The position numbers and the translations under genes are program-made. DNA of 64,000 nt, taken from NCBI GenBank assembly GCA_019802505.1, contig JAFMOC010000266.1:377501-441500 (forward strand), read 5' to 3'. How positions within the stretch are numbered: the stretch's first letter is position 1; the number at the start of each line of letters is the position of its first letter. Below the pieces are notes generated by a model. That model was not told where the DNA came from, searched no databases, and worked only from the letters and a program-made list of their open reading frames with translations. The stretch is from Corydoras sp. C115 (Eukaryota; Chordata; Actinopteri; Siluriformes; Callichthyidae). Below are positions 33,407-44,611 of this stretch, piece after piece.

Positions 33407-33785
33407 GCATGCCAGTTCCACAGGCTTCTGAGGGCACAGGTGGAATATAAGGCTCTGGACGACCTAGTGAGAACCACATGGCCTCGCTCCTCGTGGGGGC
33501 GACGAGGGGGCTATACGGCCTGGCACCGGGTCCGCGCCTGCTTGGACGCGTTTCAAGCTGCCGTATTAGGATGGGAAGCGAAGGCCGTGGCGGGCATCGC
33601 CAGCAGTCAGCGGGAACAGGGAGGAGACAAAAGCGCATTGCGGCTTTGTTTGGAACAGCGGGCGTGAGGAGTTTTTGATCGCGGCTCGTCATAAGTGCGA
33701 ACTCGTGAAGCACAAGATATGTCGTTGTCTTGAATTCATGATGTTCTGTAGATTTTAAGCAACACTTTAATTCCTAAGCTATTTT
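33046..33785. other. GC-rich unique block
   Basis: 33088-33680 is CpG-containing and non-repetitive apart from a (GT)n run at 33370-33405. Overlapping plus and minus frames up to 160 codons exist (e.g. 33356-33667 plus, ending LRLCLEQRA), but none matches a family I know and several start in the GT run. Could be an unrecognised exon, a transposon scrap or regulatory sequence. Confidence 0.4.
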
Positions 33786-33786
33786 C

Positions 33787-34110
33787 ATTCATTCATCCAT
33801 TATCTTCCGCTTTATCCTCTATTAGGGTCGCGGGGGGGGGGGGGGGGGGGAGGTTCCCCATGCCCATCCAGGGGAGGGCAGATACACCCAGGACTATCGC
33901 TGGGCACACACTCACTCACACAGACACACTCTATATGGGGCAATTGGGAGAATTCAATTGACTTGATCCATGTTTTTGGACTGTGGGAGGAAACCGGAGA
34001 ACCCAGCGGAAACCCACATGGACACGGGGAGAACATGGAAACTCCACCCAGATTGGGATTCGAACCGGGAATCCCTAGTGCTGAGAGGAGAACATGCCAA
34101 CCACTAAGCC
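33787..34110 (-). mobile_element. V-SINE, body deletion
   Basis: A G run of about 20 replaces the usual GGTCGCGG...; CAGGGGAGGGCAGATAC lacks the CGTTTCGGGCGC segment. Confidence 0.88.
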
Positions 34111-34124
34111 ACCAATGCAATATC

Positions 34125-34475
34125 ATCCATCCATCCATCAATCATCTTCTGCTTTATCCTCTATTAGTTTCGCGGTGGGGTTCCTCATGCCCATCCAGGG
34201 GAGAACGTTCAGGCGCTGGGCAGATACACCCAGGACAGGGCGCCAATCTATCACTGGACACACACTCACTCACACAGACACACTCTATATGGGGCAATTT
34301 GGAGAACTCAATTGACTTGATCCATGTTTTTGGACTGTGGGAGGAAACCGGAGAACCCGGAGGAAACCCACGCGGACACACGGAGAACATGGAAACTCCA
34401 CCCAGATTGGGATTCGAACCGGGAACCCCTAGTGCTGAGAGGAGAACATGCTAACCACTAAGCCACCATGCCTCT
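34125..34475 (-). mobile_element. V-SINE, full length
   Basis: Separated from the preceding copy by CCAATGCAATATC, the inverse of the 39.4-kb spacer. Confidence 0.9.
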
Positions 34476-34484
34476 CGAAGACGT

Positions 34485-34840
34485 TCATTCATCCATTATC
34501 TTCCGTTTAATCATCTACTAGGGTTGGGGTCGTGGGGGGGGTTCCCCATGCCCATCCAGCTGAGAACATTTTGGGCGCTGGGCAGATATACCCAGGACAG
34601 GGCACAAATCTATCGCTGGGCACACACTCACTCACAGAGACACACTCTATATGGGGCAATTTGGAGAACTCAATTGACTTGATCCATGTTTTTGGACTGT
34701 GGGAGGAAACCGGAGAACCCGGCGGAAACCCACGCAGACACGGGGAGAACATGGAAACTCCACCCAGATGGGGATTCGAACCGGGAACCCCTAGGGCTGA
34801 GAGGAGAACATGCTAACCACTAAACCACCGTGCCACCCTA
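34485..34840 (-). mobile_element. V-SINE, full length
   Basis: Complete with slightly diverged tail (CCGTTTAATCATCTACTAGG). Confidence 0.9.
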
Positions 34841-34879
34841 AGTTAATTATTACTAAATGTAAATGTAAAGACATGGAAT

Positions 34880-34954
34880 TTTTTTAAAAACTGAATCCGA
34901 TTCATCGATTAATCGGTCGATTGTTTATCAAAATGATCGTTAGTTGCAGCCCTA
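34880..34954. mobile_element. hAT-like repeat end, fragment
   Basis: ATTCATCGATTAATCGGTCG and GTTAGTTGCAGCCCTAG, a common teleost hAT-type end; same class as 23563-23745. Confidence 0.6.
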
Positions 34955-35156
34955 GTGGCAATCTAAAAGTTGTGGGTTCAAATCCCAGGTCCACTGAAGT
35001 TACCAATGTGGTTCCTCAAGCAAGACCCTTAACCCTCATTGCTCCAGAAACATATGTATTTATGACAAACCCTGTGTTTTAACCTTCAACCGAGTGGGAA
35101 CTCTGTAAGTTATTTTGGATTAAAGCGTCTGCTAGATGACCAAACGTAAACGTAAT
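34955..35156 (+). mobile_element. Second SINE family (AAGCGTCTGC tail)
   Basis: tRNA-like B box GGGTTCAAATCCC at about 34976, body CAAGCAAGACCCTTAACCCT, and the tail TTTTGGATTAAAGCGTCTGC TAGATGACC ending in AAACGTAA repeats. This is a different, widespread teleost SINE tail that matches the LINE fragment at 54.0-54.75 kb. Confidence 0.8.
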
Positions 35157-35605
35157 GTATTTCGTACAATGACAAGCGTCATTTACTTTAAGCCGTTATC
35201 CTGTGACGGGTCATTTTCACTCTCGTGGCGATCAGTGCTTACACTCCTGTTGGGGATGTGGAGCCGATCCTTTCTGTCTGCACGTTAATCAGCCAATGAT
35301 ATGACAGTCTCCCCCCCTCCCCTTGTTTTCCTGGGGCAGGACTACCGCTGTGGTAAGAATTGCACCCATCTGGAAGCAATAGAGTTTTCTAGAAGAGCGT
35401 GTGATTTTATTTAATCTGCCCATGTCATACTGTGCCTCGGATAAAGGGTCGCTTGCATCATGTCGGCTGAAATCAGTTTCACAAGTGCACAGGAAAATGA
35501 CACTTTGTATGGGGAGGGGGCCAGGACTTACCCTGTGAGACATGATGTGGTAAATCTCTGCCAGGTTTAGAAGGTTATTTGAAATATTAATTACAGCGTA
35601 AAAAG
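35157..35605. other. Unique sequence
   Basis: No recognisable gene or element. Confidence 0.45.
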
Positions 35606-35811
35606 ATGAGCTTAAATATGAAATATAATTATGTTTGGTTGCTTTGAAATTAATTTAGCACTATTTGTTAATATTTAATTTATTTGTTAATATTGTGTGT
35701 GTATATATATATATAGATAGATATGTGTGTGTGCGTGTGTGTATATATGCGTGTGTGTATGTATATATATGTGTGTATATACTGTACTGTGTGTGTGTGT
35801 GTGTGTGTGTT

Positions 35812-35887
<76 letters not shown>

Positions 35888-36044
35888 GTATATATATTAT
35901 ATATATATAGTATATATATTATATATATATAGTATATATATATTACACACACATGACTAGGTATGTAAATTCAAAATATTAACAAATAGTGCAAAATTAA
36001 TTTAAAAGCAACCAAATATAATTATATTTCACATTTAAGCTCAT
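35606..36044. repeat. Long inverted repeat around TG/TA microsatellites
   Basis: Arms 35606-35676 and 35975-36044 are inverse copies (AGCTTAAATATGAAATATAA against TTATATTTCACATTTAAGCT). The loop is (TG)n and (TA)n (35698-35950). It may be a MITE-like element or a fold-back rearrangement. Confidence 0.8.
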
Positions 36045-36045
36045 A

Positions 36046-36048
<3 letters not shown>

Positions 36049-36131
<83 letters not shown>
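36049..36131. repeat. (TG)n(TA)n microsatellite, left of Tc1
   Basis: The TA run continues on the other side of the transposon at 37728-37778, so the element landed inside it. Confidence 0.95.
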
Positions 36132-36134
<3 letters not shown>

Positions 36135-37724
36135 TGGAGGAAATAAGTATTTGATCCCCCACTGACTTTAAAAGTTTTAATACAAAAAAACAAATGAAAC
36201 GTCTCATAATTTTATGCCAGCTTTATTTTAACAGTGACACACAGAAGATTAAAAGAAAAATGGAGAAAATTACATGAAATGAGAAATAAAAAATAATTTG
36301 CATTTCATTGAGGGAAATAAGTATTTGATCCCCTAGTAAAACATCATTTAATACTTGGTGGCAAAACCCTTGTTGGCTAGCACAGCAGTCAGACGTTTCT
36401 TATAGTTTTTTATAAGGTTTGCACACACTTCAGGAGTAATTTTGGCCCACTCCTGTCTGCAAATCACCTCCAAATCCTTATGGTTTATAAGCATGCATTT
36501 GGAAACGTGAAACTTCAGCTCTCTCCATAGATTTTCGATGGGATGGAGGTCAGGAGACTGGCTAGGCCATTCCATGACCTTGATATGCTTCTTATGGAGC
36601 CAGTCCTTTGTTTCCTTGGCTGTATGTTTTGGGTGGTTGTCGTGCTGAAAGACCCATCAACGACCCATTTTCAGTGCCCTGGCAGAGGCAAGGAGGTTGT
36701 CACCCAGGATTTTGCGATACATGGTCCCGTTCATCGTCCCGTCAATGCGGTGAAGTTGGCCTGTGCCCTTAGAAGAAAAACACCCCCAAAACATAATACT
36801 TCCACCACCATGCTTGACAGTGGTGATGGTATTCTTAGGGTCATATTCTGTATTTTTCTTCCTCCAAACACGTCGAGTTGAGTTAAGGCCAAAGAGCTCA
36901 ATTTTGGTCTCATTTGACCACAGCATCTTCTCCCAGTCTCTCTCGGAGTCATTAATATGTTCATTGGCAAACTTGAGGCGGGTCTGGACGTGAGCTTCCT
37001 TGAGCAGAGGAACCTGTCGTGCACTGCATGATTTTAAACCATTACGTCTCAGTGTATTACCAATGTTTTTTTTGGAGACTGTGGTCCCAGCCGCCTTGAG
37101 ATCATTACTCAGTTCCTCCCGTGTAGTTCTTGGCTGATTTTTAACCTTTCCCATGATCAATGAGACTCCACGAGGTGATATCTTGCATGGAGCTCCAGGC
37201 CTGGGTCGATTGACAGTAATGTTGTACTTCTTTCACTTCCAAATAATTGCACCAACAGTTTGTCACCTTCTCATCCAGGTTTTTACTTATGACTTTGTAG
37301 CCCATTCCAGCCTTGTGTAGGTCAACAATTTTGTCCCTGACATCTTTAGACGGCTCTTTACTCTTGCCCTTCGTGGAGATGTTGGAGTGTCACTGAGACT
37401 GTTGCCAGGTGGACTTTTATACAGGTGATAATTTGGGACAGGTGTCTCTCATTCAGGTAATGACTTCACTGTGATTAGGGTGTGTCAGTGGTCTGTGGGA
37501 GCCAACATTAGTCATGGTTTTACTAGGGGATCAAATAATTATTTCCCTCAATAAAGTGCTAATTATTTTATATTTCTCATTTCATGTCATTTTCTCCATT
37601 TTTCTTTTGATATTCTATGTGGCACTGTTAAAAAAAAACTGGCATAAAATTATGAGACGTTTCATTTGTTTTTTTGTATTAAAACTTTTAAAGTCAGTGG
37701 GGGATCAAATACTTATTTCCTCCA

Positions 37725-37727
<3 letters not shown>
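36132..37727 (-). mobile_element. Complete Tc1-like transposon, 1596 bp
   Basis: Inverted repeats of about 212 bp (36132-36343 and 37515-37727) begin CAGTGGAGGAAATAAGTATT. Each carries a second, internal AAATAAGTATTTGATCCCC, i.e. the IR/DR arrangement of fish Tc1-like elements, where both repeats bind transposase. TA flanks both ends. The two repeats differ at only about a dozen positions, yet the transposase is dead, so it was probably moved by an enzyme made elsewhere. Confidence 0.93.
36348..37374 (-). pseudogene. Tc1-like transposase, inactivated
   Basis: About 342 codons, the family's normal length. The N-terminal helix-turn-helix region is recognisable (SKDVRDKIVDLHKAGMGYK), then NQPRTTREEL, KIELFG, TVKHGGGSIMFWGCFS and the C-terminal SPDLHPIENLWREL. 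Defects: the expected start is ACG (37372-37374); one base is inserted near 37268; TGA stops lie at 37233-37235 and 36657-36659. The first residue of the DDE triad is Asn in LWSNETKI where the family has Asp (codon 36912-36914). The second Asp (FQHDN) and the Glu (PIENLW) remain. It cannot be catalytically active. Confidence 0.92.

Positions 37728-37778
<51 letters not shown>
37728..37778. repeat. (TA)n microsatellite, right of Tc1
   Basis: Continuation of the TA tract that hosts the transposon. Confidence 0.95.
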
Positions 37779-37780
<2 letters not shown>

Positions 37781-37839
37781 CATCAGATACAGCTTCCAGT
37801 ATGTACATTTAGACGTGTGTGTATGTGTGCGTGTATACA

Positions 37840-38077
37840 GGACGCCAATCTATCACTGGACACACACTCACTCACACAAACACACTCTATATGGGGCAAT
37901 TTGGAGAATTCAATTGACCTTGTTCCATGTTTTTGGACTGTGGGAGGAAACCAGAGAACCCGGAGGAAACCCATGTGGACACGGGGAGAACATGGAAACT
38001 CCACCCAGATGGGGATTCGAACCGGGAATCCCTAGCGCTGATAGGAGAACATGCTAACCACTAAGCCATGTGCCGCT
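37840..38077 (-). mobile_element. V-SINE, tail missing
   Basis: Starts in the body at CAGGACGCCAATCTATC after unique sequence; head ends CCATGTGCCGC. Confidence 0.88.
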
Positions 38078-38089
38078 AATGCAATATCT

Positions 38090-38443
38090 TCCATCCATAC
38101 ATCCATTATCTTCCGCTTTATCCTCTATTAGGGTCGTGGGGGGGTTCTCCATGCCCATACAGGGGAGAACGTTTCGGGCGCTGGGCAGATACACCCAGGA
38201 CAAAATGCCAATCTATCACTGGACACACACTCACTCACACAGACACACTCTATATGGGGCAATTTGGAGAATTCAGTTGACCTTGTTCTGTGTTTTTGGA
38301 CTGTGGGAGGAAACCGGAGAACCCGGAGGAAACCCACGTGGACACGGGGAGAACATGGAAACTCCACCCAGATTGGGATTCAAACCGGGAATCCCTAGTG
38401 CTTAGAGGAGAACATGCTAACCACTAAGCCACCATGCCACCCA
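38090..38443 (-). mobile_element. V-SINE, full length
   Basis: Separated from the previous copy by TAATGCAATATC, the inverse of the 39.4-kb spacer. Confidence 0.9.
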
Positions 38444-38444
38444 T

Positions 38445-39006
38445 TTATATATATATATATGTATATATGGCCCTATACCCCATGATTAAGGTCATTGCTT
38501 GTATGTTGGTGTCTGTTGGAACATGGGTCAGTAATGGCACTATGAGGTGCGTTAGAACAGCAATAAGATCTCGAGAGAGCACGGCTCCATGGCGACAGGC
38601 CTCAGCATGGCCAGGGCGTGTTATACGACCTGGTTCGCTAGCAGACGTTCCATATTGATTCGGCCTCTTGCGGCCCTTACAGAGGGATGACCCGCAGCAT
38701 ATGGTGCCTCTATGGAGTGAACTTGTTTGCCCTCAAGCACACGTACAGACACGGGTACCTGAGCTGCCTCCACCCCCCGATCCCCACAGCCCTGACCCTT
38801 TTAGCTCCTCTTTAGCTCCTGTTGGATTTGAAAGCAGAGGCGTGACTGAGAGGGCAAGCTTTCATGTCTTAACATGTAGTTTTTACTCCTTTATTATTTT
38901 TTTTTATCCAGCTTTGGCCATTTCGACCAGATATTCCAATTATTTAAACCAGGAGCTTTTGTTTTGTTGTTTTTACTATTTAACAGTTTTGTAATTAGTT
39001 TTTTAT
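38445..39006. other. Unique sequence
   Basis: A short TA run, then non-repetitive sequence. The plus frame at 38668-38994 is Pro-rich and unrecognised. Confidence 0.45.
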
Positions 39007-39019
39007 GATATTACATTGG

Positions 39020-39376
39020 CGGATATTACGGTGGCTTAGTGGTTAGCATGTTCTCCTCTCAGCACTAGGGATTCCCGGTTCAAATCCCCATCTGGGTGGA
39101 GTTTCCATGTTCTCCCCGTGTCCGCATGGGTTTCCTCCGGGTTCTCCGGTTTCCTCCCACAGTCCAAAAACATGGATCAAGTCAATTGAGTTCTCCAAAT
39201 TGCCCCATATAGAGTGTGTCTGTGTGAGTGAGTGAGTGTGTGCCCAGTGATAGATTGGCGCCCTGTCCTGGGTCTATTTGCCCAACGCCCGAACGTTCTC
39301 CCCTGGATGGGCATGGGGAACCCCACCGCGACCCTAATAGAGGATAAAGCGGAAGATGATTGATGGATGGATGGAT
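39020..39376 (+). mobile_element. V-SINE, full length
   Basis: Preceded by GATATTACATTGG (39007-39019), probably the original target. Confidence 0.9.
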
Positions 39377-39389
39377 GATATTGCATTGG

Positions 39390-39605
39390 TGGCTTAGTGG
39401 TTTCTCCGGTTTCCTCTAAGTCAATTGAATTCTCCAAATTGCCCCATATAGAGTGTGTCTGTGTGAGTGAGTAAGTGTGTGCCCAGTGATAGATTGGGGC
39501 CCTTTCCTGGGTGTATCTGCCCAGCGCCCGAACGTTCTCCCCTGGATGGGCATGGGGAACCCCCGCAACCCTGATAGAGGTTAAAGCGGAAGATAATGGA
39601 TGAAT
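39390..39605 (+). mobile_element. V-SINE, head and core largely deleted
   Basis: TTAGTGG jumps to TTTCTCCGGTTTCCTC and then AAGTCAATTGAATTC. Bounded on both sides by GATATTGCATTGG. Confidence 0.88.
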
Positions 39606-39618
39606 GATATTGCATTGG

Positions 39619-39958
39619 TGGCACGGTGGCTTAGTGGTTAGCATGTTCTCCTTTCAGCACTAGGGATACCCGGTTCGAATCCCAATCTGGGTGGAGTTTC
39701 CATGTTCTCCCCGTGTCCGCGTGGGTTTCCTCCGGGTTCTCCGGTTTCCTCCCACAGTCCAAAAACATGGATCAAGTCAAATGAGTTCTCCAAATTGCCC
39801 CATATAGAGTGTGTCTGTGTGAGTGAGTGTGTGTCCAGTGATGGATTGGTGTCCTGTCCTGGGTGTATCTGCCCAGCGCCCGATACGTTCTCCCCTGGAA
39901 TGGCTTGGAGAACCCCCCCGCGACCCTAATAGAGGATAAAGCAGAAGATAATGGATGG
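39619..39958 (+). mobile_element. V-SINE, full length
   Basis: Third unit of the concatemer; followed by a diverged GATGACATTGC. Confidence 0.9.
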
Positions 39959-39969
39959 ATGACATTGCT

Positions 39970-40405
39970 TTATCTCATCTTATTATCTTTCTTAATCACA
40001 TCCATTCAGGAGATGTTTTGGGCATTGGGCAGGTACACCCAGGACAGGGTGCCAATTCATCGCTGGGCGCACACACACCCTCACGCACACTCTATTTGGG
40101 GGAGGGGCTTAAATGAGGGCAATAGACTGTAAATTAAGGTAATTAATGCACATACCCGGAGGTCTTATTGCATCTCATTATCCTCGACTTAATCTTCTAC
40201 TAGGGTTGAGGAGGGGTTCCCCATGCCCACCTGGGGAGAACGTTTCGGGCGCTGGGCAGATACACCCAGGACAGGACGCCAATCTATCACTGGACACTCA
40301 CTCACTATATGGGGTAATTTGGAGAACTCAATTGACTTGATCCATGTTTTTGGACTGTGGGAGGAAACCGGAGAACATGCTAACCACTAAGCCATCGTGC
40401 CACCA
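39970..40405 (-). mobile_element. Two degraded V-SINE copies
   Basis: 39970-40120 keeps only a body (GGCATTGGGCAGGTACACCC). 40165-40405 has tail, body and head but its core is cut (GGAGAACATGCTAACC). Confidence 0.75.
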
Positions 40406-40729
40406 TTTTTCTGTGATGTTTTTGCACTCTAAATTCTATCCAAATTCCAAAGACATACTGAGGGGTACATAGAATTTATGAATTGTCCCTCTGATTGGAT
40501 TGTTTGTCAACTATTGTTGAGGACAGACTTGGTGACCTACCTCTTAAAATTGTTTCCCATGAATGTCTATGGATCAGAATCATAGTAAAGTGATTATAGA
40601 CTATCCATGGTTCAGACATCTAAATACACACACATTTACACATTCACACAAATTTGTATAATAATTATTTCACAAATAACCTTTAACACACACACACACA
40701 TATATATATATATATTTATTTTTCTTTGC
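40406..40729. other. Unique AT-rich sequence
   Basis: Short CA and TA runs at 40687-40712; nothing else recognised. Confidence 0.5.
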
Positions 40730-41584
40730 CATCCATCCATTATCTACCTCTTTATCCTCTATTAGGGTCGCGGTGGGGTTCCCCATGCCCATCCAGGGGA
40801 GAACGTCTCAGGCGCTGGGCAGATACACCCAGGACAGGGCGCCAATCCATCGCTGGGCACACACTCTCTCACACAGACACACTTTATATGGGGCAATTTG
40901 GAGAACTCAATTGACTTGATCCATGTTTTTGGGCTGTGGGAGGAAACCGGAGAACCTGGAGGAAACCCACGCAGACACGGGGAGAACATGGAAACTACAT
41001 TTAATTATATATATATATATATCATTCATTCATTATCTTCCGCTTTATTCTCTATTAGGGTCGCGGGGGGGTTCCCCATGCCCATCCAGGGGAGAACGTC
41101 TCGGGCGCTGGGCAGATACACCCAGGACAGGACGCCAATCCATCGCTGGACACACACACACACTCTATATGGGGCAATTTGGAGAACTCAATTAAACTTG
41201 ATCCATGTTTTTGGACTGTGGGAGGAAACCGGAGAACCCGGAGGAAACCCACATGGACACGGGGAGAACATGGAAACTCCATTTATTTATATATATATAT
41301 CATTCATTCATTATCTTCAGCTTTATCCTCTATTAGGGTCACGGGTGGGTTCCCCATGCCCATCCAGGGGAGAACGTCTCGGGCGCTGGGCAGATACACC
41401 CAGGACAGGGCGCCAATCCATCGCTGGCACACACTCACTCACACAGACACACTCTACATGGGGCAATTTGGAGAATTCAATTGACTTGATCCATGTTTTT
41501 GGACTGTGGGAGGAAACCGGAGAACCCGGAGGAAACCCACGTGGACACGGGGAGAACATCCATATATATATATATATATATATA
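40730..41584 (-). repeat. Three head-less V-SINE copies with TA spacers
   Basis: Units start near 40730, 41022 and 41303 (period ~285 bp). All three end in the core near GGGGAGAACAT, never reaching the tRNA head, and are followed by (TA)n. The shared truncation next to the same spacer indicates tandem amplification of one damaged unit. Confidence 0.88.
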
Positions 41585-41983
41585 ATCTCAGGCTCTTAGT
41601 TCCAGGCGGTGGAAAGTGTTGCATGGTTTACTTTGTTGAGAAGCTGAGCAGCCATATTTTTCGAAGGACTTTTTGCTTTCCAGTTTACTGATGAGTCCAC
41701 TTTTTAATATGTGCACACGTTTAGAACCCATATATCAAAGTGGCGGTTAAAATCAGCATGGGCCACATCGGGGGATTGGTTTTACCTTCGGTCAGCTCGT
41801 CTCCTCACCAGTTCGAGAGCTTGCATCATTCTGGTCTCCCAAACAGAGAAAAAGACTAATAATGAAGTCACAATGAGACTTATATGGTTACAGGACAATA
41901 GAAGTGCAAAATAAAGGTCATTAGAAACTAGACTTTTCAACTTTTGTTGCGGATATGAGAGAGACATTTCATTTCTATAGTGG
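41585..41983. other. Unique sequence
   Basis: No recognisable feature. Confidence 0.45.
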
Positions 41984-42265
41984 AGGCATGGTGACTTTGT
42001 GGTTGGCATGTTCTCCTCCCAGCACTGGCGATCCAGGTTCGAATCCCAATCTGGGTGGAGTTTCCATGTTCCCCCCGTGTCTGCGTGGGTTTCTCCTGGT
42101 TCTCCCGTTTTCTCAGACATTCGAAAAACATGGATTCAAGATGAATTGGCTCTCAAAAAAAAAAAAAAGTGCTCGGGGATAGATTGTCACCCTGTCCTGG
42201 ATGTATTTGCCCAGCTCCTCAAACGTTCATTCCTGTATGTACATAGAGAACCCCCACCCGTGATG
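41984..42265 (+). mobile_element. V-SINE, subfamily B-like
   Basis: Head with B box GGTTCGAATCC, variant core (TTCTCCTGGTTCTCCCG), body ATTCAAGATGAATTGGC and an A(14) run at 42155. Confidence 0.8.
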
Positions 42266-42296
42266 GCCCCTATCTAAATTGCCCCTATATAGTGTG

Positions 42297-42636
42297 TGGC
42301 GGCACAGTGTCTTAGTGGTTAGCACGTTCTCCTCTCAGCACAAGGGATTCCCTGTTCGAATCCCAATCTGGGTGGACTTTCCATGTTCCCCCCGTGTCCG
42401 CCTGGGTTTCCTCCGGGTTCTCCGGTTTCCTCCCACAGTCCAAAAGCATGGAACAAGTCTATAGAGTTCTCCAAATTGCCCCATATAGAGTGTGTCTGTG
42501 TGAGTGAGTGTGTGCCCAGTGATAGATTGGCGCCCTGTCCTGGGTGTATCTGCCCAGCGCCCGAAACATTCTCCCCTGGATGGACATGGGGAACCCCCCC
42601 GCGACGCTAGTAGAAGATAAAGCGGAAGGTAATGGA
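42297..42636 (+). mobile_element. V-SINE, full length
   Basis: Variants ATAGAGTTCTCC and CTAGTAGAAGATAAAGC are shared with the next copy. Confidence 0.9.
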
Positions 42637-42653
42637 TTTAACTATCGCCATTG

Positions 42654-42984
42654 GGCGGCACGGTGGCTTAGTGGTTAGCACGTTCTCCTCTCAGCTCAGG
42701 TTCAAATCCCAATCTGGGTGGAGTTTCCATGTTCCTCCCGTGTCCGCGTGGGTTTCCTCTGGGTTCTCCGGTTTCCTCCCACAGTCCAAAAACATGGATC
42801 AAGTCTATAGAGTTCTCCAAATTGCCCCATATAGAGTGTGTCTGTGTGTGAGTGTGTGCCCAGCGATAGATTGGTGCCCTGTCCTGGATGTATCTGCCCG
42901 GCGCCCGAAACATTCTCCCCTGGATGGACATGGGGAACCCCACCCCCCCCCGCGACACTAGTAGAAGATAAAGCGGAAGGTAAT
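42654..42984 (+). mobile_element. V-SINE, short head
   Basis: CTCAGCTCAGGTTC lacks the GCACTAGGGATTCCC segment. Flanked by ATGGATTTAACTATCGCCATTG-like repeats on both sides. Confidence 0.9.
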
Positions 42985-43005
42985 GGATTTAACTTTCGCC
43001 ATTGG

Positions 43006-43350
43006 GCGGCACGGTGGCTTAGTGGTTAGCACGTTCTCCTCTCAGCTCAGGTTCGAATCCCAATCTGGGTGGAGTTTCCATGTTCCCCCCCATGTCCGCC
43101 TGGGTTTCCCTTTAGGTTCTCCAGTTTCCTCCCACAGTCCAAAAACATGGATCAAGTCAATTGAGTTCTCCAAATTGCCCCATATAGAGTGTGTCTGTGT
43201 GAGTGAGTGTGTGTCCAGTGATAGATTGGCGCCCTGTCCTGGGTGTATCTGCCCAGCACCCAAGACGTTCTCCTATGGATGGACATGGGGAACCCCCCCC
43301 CCCACCCCCCCGCAACTCTAATAGAGGATAAAGCTGAAGATAATCGATGG
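43006..43350 (+). mobile_element. V-SINE, short head
   Basis: Has the same head deletion as the 42654 copy, showing that the two units are tandem duplicates. Confidence 0.9.
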
Positions 43351-43429
43351 ATGGATAGAACTTCAAAGTCATGTAGTATTCGGCCTAATTCTTTATAATT
43401 ATCACTTTTACATGGGGAAGGACGTGTGT

Positions 43430-43477
<48 letters not shown>

Positions 43478-44245
43478 TTTCTCTGTCGGCTGGAAAAAAA
43501 AAGTGAACATGTGCAAGACCCTCAACGCAATTAGCATCAAGCGGCTAAGTCGCACCCTAATCCCGTTTACGCTCTGCGTCAGGCAGATGTGCCAAGATTG
43601 ATTCAGACAGGGACCTGGCATACCGTCCTGACCCGGGCTCCAGCCCACCTCCCTCCCCTATTACCCCCTCGGAACGGAGGCTCGTCTTCCCGTTACAAAG
43701 CCATAGGCTGAGGCGTGCTTCGGAAAAGCTCTATCGGGAGAGATTATCCCTCATTCGCGCTAATGAAATTGACTCGGGGTGTTTTTTTCCATCCCTGATG
43801 AAGGGACGATGAAGAGAGTTAAATAAATGAAGGAATCGCTGGAGCAGGGGGACAAACGGAGTGGAGCAGATGGCGGCAGGGGTCCTGTGCAGTAATGTGA
43901 GAGGCTAGTTAATGTTCTGAAACAAGGGGCACGGCTGAGGGGCACATTAATATAGATGGCGGGGAAGAGAGACGAATGTGGGGGGAAAGAACGGAGGACG
44001 ACAAACACGATGCAGAACTTTAGAACTAGTAGAGAGGAATAGGAAGAAACAATGGAAGGCTTGCGAGCGGAGGGCGACGGCGGGACGGTCGGGGGGTTAA
44101 TGAACGGAGACGAAGATGAAGTGCAAAGAACGAGATTTGAGGGGGTAATGGAGACGAATACGGGCTGAGGAACGGAGAACGCGCTTCGTTACAGGAGGCA
44201 ATTGAATGACGACTTTCACGACTTAGCATTTGTCTTCCAGTACCC
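43351..44245. other. Unique sequence, partly GC-rich
   Basis: (GT)n at 43423-43475, then about 750 bp of non-repetitive purine-rich sequence with no recognised gene. Confidence 0.45.
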
Positions 44246-44527
44246 GTCCTCTATTAGGGTCGCAGGGGGGTTCCCCATGCCCATCCAGGGGAGAACGTTT
44301 CGGGCGCTGGGCAGATAGACCCAGGACAGGGTGCCAATCCATCGCTGGGCACACACTCACTCACACAGACACACTCTATATGGGGCAATTTGGAGAATTC
44401 AATTGACTTGATCCATGTTTTTGGACTGAAACCCGGAGAACCCGAAGGAAACCCACGTGATCACAGGGAGAACATGGAAACTCCACCCAGATTGGGATTC
44501 GAACCGGGAATCCCTGGTGCTAACCAC

Positions 44528-44528
<1 letters not shown>
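44246..44528 (-). mobile_element. V-SINE, tail and head trimmed
   Basis: Starts CCTCTATTAGGGTCGCAGG and ends TGGTGCTAACCACC, with a short core change (TGAAACCCGGAG). Confidence 0.88.

Positions 44529-44529
<1 letters not shown>

Positions 44530-44594
<65 letters not shown>
44530..44594. repeat. (TA)n microsatellite
   Basis: Perfect TA run between oppositely oriented SINEs. Confidence 0.96.
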
Positions 44595-44596
<2 letters not shown>

Positions 44597-44611
44597 ACTA
44601 ATATAAATAGT

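Noticed and set aside
33356..33667. Possible exon of a second gene (LRAQVEYKALDDLVRTTW)
   Set aside because: Looks somewhat protein-like, but starts in a GT repeat, has no recognised relative and no clear splice sites; kept only as an unexplained GC-rich block.
40898..41599. 233-codon frame with ENSIDLIHVFGLWEETGEPGGN repeats
   Set aside because: This peptide and its partners (MFSPCPRGFPPGSPVSSHSPKTW, PSRGERFGRWADTPRTGRQ) recur dozens of times because they are frames of the V-SINE; not a protein family.
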